A program made the translations under genes and the position numbers. The notes under the pieces are model-generated. The model saw only the letters and a program-made list of their open reading frames with translations. It was not told the origin of the DNA and did not search any database. Source: an uncultured Mycoplasmatota bacterium (GTDB lineage: Bacteria; Bacillota_I; Bacilli_A; RF39; UBA660). Taken from it: a DNA stretch of 23,045 nucleotides. The stretch spans positions 1 to 23,045 of the forward strand of contig URZL01000013.1 in assembly GCA_900552335.1 (NCBI GenBank). Reading direction: 5' to 3'. This document shows, piece by piece, positions 1 to 7,044 of the stretch (positions are counted from its first letter, which is position 1; every line of letters starts with the position of its first letter).

Positions 1-934
1 TGTAGGAATATTAAGTTATGGAGTAAATCAATCCAATACAGAAGAACCAAGTTATATAGAAACAAATGAATTAACAGGAAATTATGAAGCAAGTAGTGCA
101 GGAACCTATTATGTATGGGTAAAAGATAAAGCAGGAAATAAAATCAATAAAACATTTGAAATAGTACAATCAGCATTCTGCGCATACAATGTTGGACAAG
201 TATGGAACTATAATTATACAGGAGGAATACAATCATTTTCTACTCCATGTAATGGTACATATAAATTAGAAGTATGGGGTGCAGAAGGAGGATCAGCGGG
301 TGCTAGTTCCGGAAATGGCGGCTACAGTAAAGGCGAAGTCGAACTCACCAAAGATCAAATGATTTATGTTGGTGTTGGTGGTAACGGGTCATCAGGGGGC
401 TATAATGGCGGTGGTCAGAGCCTCAGATCAAATGCAAGAGGCGGTGGTGCTACCCATATGGCTAAAACAAACCGAGGAGTTTTATCCAGCTACTATAACT
501 ACAAGTCAGAGGTATATCTTGTAGCAGGTGGTGGAGGCGCCGGTGGTTGTGGCCCAGATGCTAATGGCGGTGTTTCAGGAAATGGACTTAAAGGTGGTCA
601 CGGTGGAGGATCGTCGGGCACTGATGGATATGGAATACACTACTCTGGCAAAAGATATGATGCAGGAAATGGTGGAACACAGTCCGGTGGTGGTGCTGGC
701 GGTCACTCAGATTTTCCAGGCTCTTTCGGTCAAGGCGGAGGTAGCTCAAGTCGTTGGTATGTTGGAGGCGGCGCCGGTTGGTATGGAGGCGGTTCCGGTG
801 GTGGCCCTGAGGATGATTACTCCGGTGCTGGCGGAGGTTCAGGTTACATTGGTGGTGTAACTAATGGCTCAATGCAAAACGGTGTTCGAACTGGTAATGG
901 TTATGCTAGAATTACCTTAATTTCTGTAAATTAA
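1..934 (+). CDS. Secreted Ig-like plus glycine-rich domain protein (3' part)
   Basis: This is the C-terminal 310 residues of a larger protein; the reading frame is open from base 2 and its start lies outside the window. Residues 1-56 look like a bacterial Ig-like domain, ending in the typical YYVWVKDKAGN strand. Residues about 66-310 form a glycine-rich domain that opens with YKLEVWGAEGG (87-97), contains many GGG clusters and closes with GYARITLI. This pattern matches the glycine-rich domain family named after the ALK receptor (Pfam Gly_rich), which is common in surface proteins of gut Firmicutes. No sortase motif or membrane anchor follows. The role is probably adhesion or ligand binding outside the cell (inference). 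Codon use shifts at about base 300: codons ending in C (GGC, GTC, CTC, ACC, TCC) become common, unlike the AT-ending codons before it. A terminator follows directly. Confidence 0.85.
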   Translation, partial: VGILSYGVNQSNTEEPSYIETNELTGNYEASSAGTYYVWVKDKAGNKINKTFEIVQSAFCAYNVGQVWNYNYTGGIQSFSTPCNGTYKLEVWGAEGGSAGASSGNGGYSKGEVELTKDQMIYVGVGGNGSSGGYNGGGQSLRSNARGGGATHMAKTNRGVLSSYYNYKSEVYLVAGGGGAGGCGPDANGGVSGNGLKGGHGGGSSGTDGYGIHYSGKRYDAGNGGTQSGGGAGGHSDFPGSFGQGGGSSSRWYVGGGAGWYGGGSGGGPEDDYSGAGGGSGYIGGVTNGSMQNGVRTGNGYARITLISVN

Positions 935-944
935 AAAAAATAAA

Positions 945-976
945 AAAGTAAGTTCTAAAATGGACTTATTTTTTTT
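945..976 (+). terminator. Intrinsic terminator of the glycine-rich protein gene
   Basis: A 7-bp stem (TAAGTTC at 949-955 with GGACTTA at 962-968, one G-T pair) has a 6-nt loop and is followed by eight T at 969-976. It lies 11 bases after the stop codon. Confidence 0.8.
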
Positions 977-1008
977 AATATTTTATTTTTTATAATTTAT
1001 TTTCATTC

Positions 1009-1037
1009 TTGAAAAAAAATAAATTATATCATATAAT
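1009..1037 (+). promoter_or_regulatory. Sigma-A promoter of mtaB
   Basis: TTGAAA (1009-1014) and TATAAT (1032-1037) are separated by exactly 17 bases. Transcription would start near 1044, leaving a leader of only about 13 nt that begins almost at the ribosome binding site AGGTGAT (1047-1053). Confidence 0.8.
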
Positions 1038-1056
1038 GAACAAATGAGGTGATAGT

Positions 1057-2328
1057 ATGACTTTTAAAATATATACCTTGGGTTGTAAGGTAAATGCTTA
1101 TGAAAGCAATGTTATGGCAGAAAAAATGCAAAAAAGTGGTTTTAACCTTGTTTCTATAGAAGAACCGGCAGATATTATTATTATCAATACATGTACAGTA
1201 ACAAATACAGCCGATAGTAAAAGCATGAAAATGATTCATAAAGCAAAAAAAGAAGGAAGCATTGTAGTAGCTTGCGGTTGCATGGTTCAAAATAAACAAA
1301 AGATAGAAGATGTAGATATTTTAATTGGCAATATTGGAAAAAGTAAAATTGATGAACTTATTTTGAAATATATGGAAAATAAAAAAGCCATTACAGAAAT
1401 TTCAAGCATAATGGACATCTCTTTTGAAAAAATGGAATTAGATAATTTTAATAAAACGAGAGCCTTTGTTAAAATTCAAGATGGATGTAATAATTTTTGC
1501 AGTTATTGTATTATTCCATACGCAAGAGGAAATGTAAGAAGTAAAAAAAGAGAAGACGTATTACATGAAATTACAACTTTAATCAATAATGGACATGAAG
1601 AAATTGTATTAACAGGTATTCATACAGGACATTATGGAGAAGATAATACAAATTATAAATTTCCAGATTTATTAAAAGATATATTAAAAATAACAGGATT
1701 AAAAAGACTTAGAATATCATCTATCGAAGTAACGGAATTAAATAATGAATTTTTACAAGTTTTAAAAGAAAATTCAGTGTTAGTAGATCATATGCATATT
1801 CCCTTACAAAGCGGATGTGATAAAACATTAAAAGAAATGAATCGAAAATATAATATGGAATACTATAAAGATAAAATAGAAACTATTCGAAAAATTCGAC
1901 CAAATATTTCTATTACGACAGATTTAATTGTCGGTTTTCCAGGAGAAACAGAAAAAGATTTTAACCAAACTTGTGAAAATTTAAAAGAAATTTGTTTTTC
2001 TAAAATTCATGTATTCCCTTACTCAAGAAGAAAAGGTACAGTAGCAGATAGCATGGATAATCAGATTGATGAAAAAACAAAAAAAGAACGTGTTAAAAAA
2101 GTAATGGAAATCTCTAAAAAATTAGAAAAAGAATATATGGAAAAATTTATAGATCAAACATTAGAATTTATACCAGAAACGGAGAAAGATGGTTATTGGA
2201 TTGGACACACTGGTAACTATTTACTAATTAAGACACTAGCTGACGACACTTCATTTAATCACCAAGAAAAAAATGTCAAAATAAGTAAAATAGAATATCC
2301 ATATGCTATTGGTATATTGACTAAATAG
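1057..2328 (+). CDS. mtaB: tRNA t6A37 methylthiotransferase MtaB
   Basis: MtaB is a cytoplasmic radical-SAM enzyme that adds a methylthio group to N6-threonylcarbamoyladenosine (t6A) at position 37 of ANN-decoding tRNAs, giving ms2t6A. At 423 aa it has the usual family length. The N-terminal UPF0004 domain carries cluster-binding cysteines C10 (YTLGCKVN), C46 (NTCTVTN) and C73/C75 (ACGC). The radical-SAM motif CX3CX2C is C144, C148 and C151 in CNNFCSYCIIPYARG. The TRAM-like C-terminus starts near residue 365. The signature TLGCKVNAYES separates MtaB from MiaB and RimO. The start at 1057 follows AGGTGAT by 3 bases. The LysM protein gene follows after 34 bases without a terminator, so the two are probably cotranscribed. 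TcdA, which acts on the same base, is encoded at 18459-19139. Confidence 0.96.
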   Translation: MTFKIYTLGCKVNAYESNVMAEKMQKSGFNLVSIEEPADIIIINTCTVTNTADSKSMKMIHKAKKEGSIVVACGCMVQNKQKIEDVDILIGNIGKSKIDELILKYMENKKAITEISSIMDISFEKMELDNFNKTRAFVKIQDGCNNFCSYCIIPYARGNVRSKKREDVLHEITTLINNGHEEIVLTGIHTGHYGEDNTNYKFPDLLKDILKITGLKRLRISSIEVTELNNEFLQVLKENSVLVDHMHIPLQSGCDKTLKEMNRKYNMEYYKDKIETIRKIRPNISITTDLIVGFPGETEKDFNQTCENLKEICFSKIHVFPYSRRKGTVADSMDNQIDEKTKKERVKKVMEISKKLEKEYMEKFIDQTLEFIPETEKDGYWIGHTGNYLLIKTLADDTSFNHQEKNVKISKIEYPYAIGILTK

Positions 2329-2362
2329 CCTAAAAAATGATAACCTATAAGCAGGTGATAAT

Positions 2363-2953
2363 ATGCAAGAAAAAGAGCTAAAAGTTTCTAATTTTAATGG
2401 AAAAGAATATATAGAAAATTGTCTTTCAAGGCTGGAAGAACCTAATTTACCGGTTATGGAAAGAAGAAGATTAGAAGCTTATGTGAAAAACTATCAAATT
2501 CGATCTGCTTCTACTACTGAAGAAAAACAAAAAATGATAGAACCAACTATATTTCAAATAGAAAAAAGTAAGAAAAAAGAAAAAAAACATGCTAGTAATA
2601 TAAAATGTAAGGTAGGGTTAGCTATTTTAATTACAACAGTAGCTGCTGGTGGTGTTTCGCTAAAACTACAACATGATAAAGAACAAAAAAGACTTCAACT
2701 ATCCAACAATTATCCTAAAACATTCTCGCAAATTACAATTCAAAAATATGATACTTTAAGCTCTATTGCAGCTGCTGTTTATAGTACTTATCCAGAAGAA
2801 GTAAGACAAAATACAACAGTAGAAGATGTTCAAAATGAAATTATTCATATGAATCACATTCAAGATGAAAATAAAATTATAGCTGGACGAATGCTTTTAA
2901 TTCCCAATCGTATTGATCCAAGTAAAGAAGAAGTGAAACAAAATACTTATTAA
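2363..2953 (+). CDS. Single-pass membrane protein with LysM-like domain
   Basis: This 196-aa protein is of unknown exact function. Residues 1-80 are charged and mostly helical (a run of Glu, Arg and Lys) and probably cytoplasmic. A transmembrane helix spans about 82-101 (VGLAILITTVAAGG). Residues about 122-181 look like a LysM domain: ITIQKYDTLSSIA at the start, an Asn-rich middle (MNHIQDENKI) and AGRMLLIPN at the end. LysM domains bind peptidoglycan N-acetylglucosamine, so the protein may tie the membrane to the wall. The domain has an insert (residues 141-157) between its first helix and the rest, longer than in standard LysM, so the match is by pattern only. The start follows AGGTGAT (2353-2359). 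It sits second in a transcription unit with mtaB; no functional link is obvious. Confidence 0.75.
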   Translation: MQEKELKVSNFNGKEYIENCLSRLEEPNLPVMERRRLEAYVKNYQIRSASTTEEKQKMIEPTIFQIEKSKKKEKKHASNIKCKVGLAILITTVAAGGVSLKLQHDKEQKRLQLSNNYPKTFSQITIQKYDTLSSIAAAVYSTYPEEVRQNTTVEDVQNEIIHMNHIQDENKIIAGRMLLIPNRIDPSKEEVKQNTY

Positions 2954-2987
2954 ACTTATGTTTTAATAGTATTTTCTTTTTTTTTTT
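2942..2987 (+). terminator. Terminator after the LysM protein gene
   Basis: AATACT-T-ATTAAA (2942-2954) pairs with TTTAATAGTATT (2962-2973), a 12-bp stem with one bulged T and a 7-nt loop. It is followed by a T tract interrupted by one C to 2987. The stop codon of the preceding gene lies inside the 5' arm. Confidence 0.75.
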
Positions 2988-2995
2988 GGTATAAT
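2987..2995 (+). promoter_or_regulatory. Extended -10 promoter of the AI-2E transporter gene
   Basis: TGGTATAAT is a perfect extended -10 element (TG at 2987-2988, TATAAT at 2990-2995). No good -35 box is seen because the upstream bases are the T tract of the preceding terminator. The SD AGGTGAT (3004-3010) begins 8 bases downstream. Confidence 0.65.
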
Positions 2996-3014
2996 AACAA
3001 AGAAGGTGATTCCA

Positions 3015-4160
3015 ATGCTTATAAAAAAAGATAAAACAGAAAAAATAGACGCAAAAAATGTAAATGATGTACTTTTATTATCTAAAAAAATTTTAAAAAT
3101 TATGTACACTTTGTTGATTATTTTAGCCTTTTATGTAGCTATTATTGTATTTAAAGAGTTAAAAGTAAAAGCAACTTTACTTGTGATTTTAAAAATATTA
3201 ACTCCTTTATTTATTGGGGTAGTAGTGGCTTGGCTATTTGATCCATTTGTTAAGAAATTAAAGAAAAAAGGGATTAGAAGAAGTTTTGGAGCTATTATTA
3301 TATATGTTATTTTTCTTCTTTTATTAGCTATTATAATTGGCTCTATTATTCCTATTTTAATAAAACAAATGAATGAATTTGCGACATCTTTGCCTTCCAT
3401 ATTTGATAGTATGAAAATATGGATAAATGATTTATTTGATAAACTAAATAATATTGAAGGAATAGATGCTATTGCTATGAAAGAAGAAGTATTTAGAAAA
3501 ATCGAAACGATTGGTGTTTCTGTTACATCCTCTCTTCCAGAAATGTTATTAAATGGAGTAAAGACTTTCTTTTCAGGAATTGGAACATTTATTGTGGGAT
3601 TAATTATTGGTTTTTATTTACTTGTTAGTTTTGATAATGCAAATGAATTATTAATTACATGGCTTCCTAAAAAAATGCAAAATGATACACGTGATTTATT
3701 AAATGAAGTAAATACCTCTTTACGAAAATTTATTAGAGGTGCTTTCTATGATTGCGGTCTTGTATTTGTTGTTACCTCTTTAGGCTTTATTATTGTAGGA
3801 TTAAAATCACCATTACTATTTGGATTATTTTGTGGTATTACCAATGTGATTCCATATGCAGGTCCTTATATTGGTGGAGCACCAGCTGTTATTGTCGGGT
3901 TTACACAAGGACCAGTTACAGGAATTTTAACATTACTTACCATTGTTGTGGTTCAATTCTTAGAAGGAAATCTATTACAACCAGTTATTATGAGTAAAAC
4001 AACAAAATTACATCCAGTAACGATTATGTTAGGATTGTTAATATTTGGTCATTTCTTTGGTATTATTGGTATGGTATTATCTACGCCAATTATTGCTGCA
4101 TGTAAAACAGTTGCTCTTTACTTTATTGAAAAGTATGAATTACTAAGTTATCAAAGGTAG
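3015..4160 (+). CDS. AI-2E family transporter (polytopic membrane protein)
   Basis: This 381-aa integral membrane protein belongs to the AI-2E/YtvI/PerM family (Pfam AI-2E_transport). Members export small molecules or act as Na+/H+-coupled exchangers; the substrate here cannot be told. Hydrophobic segments occur near the N-terminus (a pair, then a third at about 74-97), followed by a soluble helical stretch and a cluster of helices in the C-terminal half. Family signatures are the LLVSFDN region, the GLFCGITNVIPYAGPYIGG loop and PVIMSKTTKLHPVTIM. A GTG at 3006 would extend the frame by three codons, but it lies inside the SD AGGTGAT (3004-3010), so ATG at 3015 is the start. The kinase gene follows after 7 bases, indicating an operon that continues into alaS. 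Confidence 0.88.
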   Translation: MLIKKDKTEKIDAKNVNDVLLLSKKILKIMYTLLIILAFYVAIIVFKELKVKATLLVILKILTPLFIGVVVAWLFDPFVKKLKKKGIRRSFGAIIIYVIFLLLLAIIIGSIIPILIKQMNEFATSLPSIFDSMKIWINDLFDKLNNIEGIDAIAMKEEVFRKIETIGVSVTSSLPEMLLNGVKTFFSGIGTFIVGLIIGFYLLVSFDNANELLITWLPKKMQNDTRDLLNEVNTSLRKFIRGAFYDCGLVFVVTSLGFIIVGLKSPLLFGLFCGITNVIPYAGPYIGGAPAVIVGFTQGPVTGILTLLTIVVVQFLEGNLLQPVIMSKTTKLHPVTIMLGLLIFGHFFGIIGMVLSTPIIAACKTVALYFIEKYELLSYQR

Positions 4161-4167
4161 GGTCGAT

Positions 4168-4713
4168 ATGAAAAAGGCACAAATTTTTGTAATTTCTGGG
4201 AAAGCTCGCAGTGGAAAAGATACAGTTGCGGGTGATATACAGGAATATTATAAAAAACAAAATAAAAGTTGCATCACATTAGCGTATGCAACGCCAATTA
4301 AAGAATATGCAAAAAAGATTCTTTCTTGGGATGGAAGAGATGAAACAAAACCAAGAGATTTTTTACAATATCTAGGGACAGAATTCATTCGCAAACAAAT
4401 TGATCCCAATTTTTTTCTTAGAAGAATGAAAGAAGATATTTTAATATATTCAGAATATTATGACATTATTATTATAACGGATGCTAGATTTATAGAAGAA
4501 ATTGAAATGATAAAAAATAATTTTGAAAAGGTAATAACTATTAAAGTAGAAAAGCCTAATTTAATTTCAAATCTAACAGAAAAACAACAACAACATGCTA
4601 CAGAAATATCATTAAATCATTATAACGATTATGATTATGTCATTATGAATGATGACTCTTTAGAAAAATTAAAACAAAAAGTATATAACATATTAAATGA
4701 GGTGAAAGAATGA
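4168..4713 (+). CDS. P-loop deoxynucleotide monophosphate kinase-like protein
   Basis: This 181-aa cytoplasmic P-loop kinase has the Walker A motif GKARSGKDT at residues 11-19. The GKDT ending is typical of the phage-type deoxynucleoside monophosphate kinase family, not of adenylate or thymidylate kinases. Further support comes from ATPIKEYAKKILSW, the LQYLGTEFIR segment and DARFIEEIE, which resemble the dNMP kinase substrate-binding and Walker B regions. It would phosphorylate dNMPs to dNDPs (inferred from the family). Its stop overlaps the alaS start (ATGA, 4710-4713), so translation is likely coupled. The start lies 7 bases after the transporter stop, with a weak SD (AAGGTAGGG) that overlaps that stop. 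A different small-molecule kinase of the same fold cannot be excluded. Confidence 0.72.
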   Translation: MKKAQIFVISGKARSGKDTVAGDIQEYYKKQNKSCITLAYATPIKEYAKKILSWDGRDETKPRDFLQYLGTEFIRKQIDPNFFLRRMKEDILIYSEYYDIIIITDARFIEEIEMIKNNFEKVITIKVEKPNLISNLTEKQQQHATEISLNHYNDYDYVIMNDDSLEKLKQKVYNILNEVKE

Positions 4714-6452
4714 ATTTAAAAGATTTATACATTAACTTTTTTACAAGTAAAGGACATAAACAAATTCCATCTGCTCCTGTTGTTCCAGAAAATGATCCTA
4801 CTGTGTTATTTAATACAGCAGGTATGCAACCGCTTATTCCTTATTTATTGGGACAACCACATCCATATGGAACAAGACTATGTGATTATCAAAAATGTGT
4901 TCGTACCAATGATTTGGAAGAAATAGGAGATAAAACGCATCATACTTTTTTTGAAATGTTAGGCAACTGGAGTTTAGGTGACTACTTCAAGGAAGAATCC
5001 ATTTCCTATAGTTTTGAATTTTTGACAAAAGTGTTACAAATTCCAATCGAACGTTTATCTGTCACTGTTTTTGCTGGAAATAAAGACATACCTAGAGATG
5101 AAATTTCTGCTTCTATTTGGAAAAAACTTGGAATATCAGAAAATCATATTGCTTATTTAGATGACAATTTTTGGATAGCAGGTGAATCAGGACCTTGTGG
5201 AGGAGATACCGAAATTTTTTACTGGAGAAGTCAAGATGCTATTCCAGAAAAATTTGATCCAGAAGATGATAGATGGGTTGAAATATGGAATAACGTTTTT
5301 ATGGAATATTATAAAGATCCCAATGGAACTGTAACGGTATTACCTAAAAAAAATGTCGATACAGGTATGGGATTAGAAAGAACTGTTGCTATTTTAGAAG
5401 GGGTAGATGATAATTATTTAACTTCTATTTGGAAACCTATTATTTCTGTCATTGAAAAAGTATCCAATAAAACCTACAAAGGTAACGAACATAGCATGCG
5501 TATTATCGCCGATCATATTAGAACAGCTGTTTTTATTGCAGCAGATCCAACTGGTATTAAGCCTAGCAATACAGATCAAGGATACATTTTAAGAAGACTT
5601 ATTAGAAGAGCAATCCGTCATGCCAAAAAACTACAAATTGATATTAATAGTAATTGGGAGGAACAAATTGCTTGTGCTGTAATGGATGAATATCAAAATT
5701 ATTATCCAGAATTGAAAGAAAATAGAGAAGTTGTATTAGAAGTATTAAGAAATGAAAAGATAAAATTTAATCGAACTTTGGAAAAAGGACTAAGAGAATT
5801 TGAAAAAATACTATCTCATACAGAACAAAAGATCCCTGCAGAAGAAGCATTTAAATTATATGATACATATGGATTTCCTATTGAGCTTACAGTCGAATTA
5901 GCGCAAGAAAAAAACATCCAAGTGGATGTAGAAGGATTTCAAGAAAAATTCAAACATCATCAAGAATTATCTAGAACAGCATCTGCCGGTAAATTTAAAG
6001 GTGGTTTAGCTTCTAATGGAGAAATTGAAACCAAATATCATACAGCAACCCATTTATTAAATGCAGCTTTAAAAGAAACGGTTAGTAAAACCGTTCATCA
6101 AAAAGGAAGTAATATTACACCAGAAAGAATGCGTTTTGACTTTAGCTGTGATCATAAATTAAGTGAAGAAGAAATTAAAAATACAGAAAATTTAGTAAAT
6201 AAATGGATAAAAGAAGATTTACCAGTTACAGTAGAAGAAATGAAAAAAGAAGACGCTGTTAAAAGCGGAGCAGAATGTATGTTCATTGAAAAATATCCAG
6301 ATATTGTAACAGTTTATAAAATAGGAACTGTTTCTAGCGAATTATGTGGTGGCCCACATGTAAAACATACAGGTGTTCTTGGAACTTTCAAAATTATCAA
6401 AGAAGAAGCAAGTAGTTCTGGTGTTCGTAGAATTAAAGCAATATTAGAGTAA
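4710..6452 (+). CDS. alaS: Alanyl-tRNA synthetase, compact form
   Basis: AlaRS charges tRNA-Ala in the cytoplasm. The class II catalytic domain starts at residue 1 (MNLKDLYINFFTSKGH), with motif 2 around RTNDLEEIGDKTHHTFFEMLGNWSLGD (65-91) and motif 3 in the GMGLERTVAILEG stretch (219-231). The tRNA-recognition helices run to about 430. The editing (SAD) domain follows, with its complete zinc/active site: H444 and H448 (HTATH), C546 and H550 (CGGPH). The protein ends at residue 580, right after the SAD domain. Typical bacterial AlaRS is about 870-880 aa; both the beta-barrel between the catalytic and editing parts and the C-terminal DHHA1/C-Ala domain are absent. Short AlaRS of about 590 aa are known, as I recall, in spirochetes such as Borrelia, so this need not be a broken gene. 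It is last in an operon with the transporter and kinase. Confidence 0.95.
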   Translation: MNLKDLYINFFTSKGHKQIPSAPVVPENDPTVLFNTAGMQPLIPYLLGQPHPYGTRLCDYQKCVRTNDLEEIGDKTHHTFFEMLGNWSLGDYFKEESISYSFEFLTKVLQIPIERLSVTVFAGNKDIPRDEISASIWKKLGISENHIAYLDDNFWIAGESGPCGGDTEIFYWRSQDAIPEKFDPEDDRWVEIWNNVFMEYYKDPNGTVTVLPKKNVDTGMGLERTVAILEGVDDNYLTSIWKPIISVIEKVSNKTYKGNEHSMRIIADHIRTAVFIAADPTGIKPSNTDQGYILRRLIRRAIRHAKKLQIDINSNWEEQIACAVMDEYQNYYPELKENREVVLEVLRNEKIKFNRTLEKGLREFEKILSHTEQKIPAEEAFKLYDTYGFPIELTVELAQEKNIQVDVEGFQEKFKHHQELSRTASAGKFKGGLASNGEIETKYHTATHLLNAALKETVSKTVHQKGSNITPERMRFDFSCDHKLSEEEIKNTENLVNKWIKEDLPVTVEEMKKEDAVKSGAECMFIEKYPDIVTVYKIGTVSSELCGGPHVKHTGVLGTFKIIKEEASSSGVRRIKAILE

Positions 6453-6980
6453 ATATTCATTAATTCCATATTTTTCCTCTACGGTATCAAAAAATAGGTA
6501 ACAGTGTGGAGGACAATAAGTAAGATATCCAAATAATGTGTAAAGTGCAATAATGAGTACTATGGATGCTTTCTCTACATGAACTATTGGTTGGAAAGAT
6601 AAAATAAAATAGCTTACAATATTCATAAAAATATCAGTGATAAATAATAATCCAATAGTAATAATCATAGATCTACTAATAAAAAAGTAAATTGGTAAAA
6701 ATAGTAGAAGATAAAAAAGAATACCAGAGATTATACAAACAATGAGAGAAAATAGATAATTAGAAAATGAAATATGCAAAAATTGCAATAGAAAAAATTC
6801 AAAAAAACCGTAAAATAAGAAGCAAGTAGCAATAATCTTCATATGTTCAAAGATACTTTCGTTAACAGGAAAGAAAATAGAGGTAAAAGTATTCGGTACC
6901 CATTCATAAAGATTATGAGCTAGAAATGATAATAAAAAGATTACTACAATATTGATTAATTTTAATTTTTTTAAAGTCAT
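6444..6980 (-). CDS. DUF6512-like small multipass membrane protein
   Basis: This 178-aa integral membrane protein has about five hydrophobic helices and short loops. The motif FFPVNESIFEHMKI (residues 36-49) after a first helix ending in HNLYEW matches what I remember of the DUF6512 family, whose function is unknown. The last 20 residues are polar (FFDTVEEKYGINEYLL). The gene converges on alaS and overlaps its 3' end by 9 bases. The start follows TGGTGA (6987-6992 on the minus strand). It is divergent from dnaG. Confidence 0.72.
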   Translation of the reverse strand: MTLKKLKLINIVVIFLLSFLAHNLYEWVPNTFTSIFFPVNESIFEHMKIIATCFLFYGFFEFFLLQFLHISFSNYLFSLIVCIISGILFYLLLFLPIYFFISRSMIITIGLLFITDIFMNIVSYFILSFQPIVHVEKASIVLIIALYTLFGYLTYCPPHCYLFFDTVEEKYGINEYLL

Positions 6981-6997
6981 TTTAATTCACCATTCAT

Positions 6998-7003
6998 ATT
7001 ATG
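6998..7003 (-). promoter_or_regulatory. Possible -10 box for the DUF6512-like gene
   Basis: On the minus strand CATAAT lies 5 bases before the SD TGGTGA, the same layout as several other promoters in this window. No convincing -35 box is present. Confidence 0.35.
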
Positions 7004-7044
7004 TGTAAGCTTTAAAAAAATATGTGATAGATTGGAGGGATTAC

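Noticed and set aside
528..860. Open frame of 110 aa on the plus strand inside the glycine-rich gene
   Set aside because: It is a +1 shadow of GGN-rich codons, with Val/Met-biased nonsense composition and no SD; the main frame is a clear domain.
300..930. Target region of a diversity-generating retroelement
   Set aside because: No template repeat, reverse transcriptase or adenine-biased variable region is visible, and the C-terminus is not a C-type lectin fold.
3006..3014. GTG starts that extend five genes (3006, 7024, 13897, 14286, 15718)
   Set aside because: In each case the SD lies inside or downstream of the GTG, and an ATG follows at normal distance, so the shorter protein is chosen.
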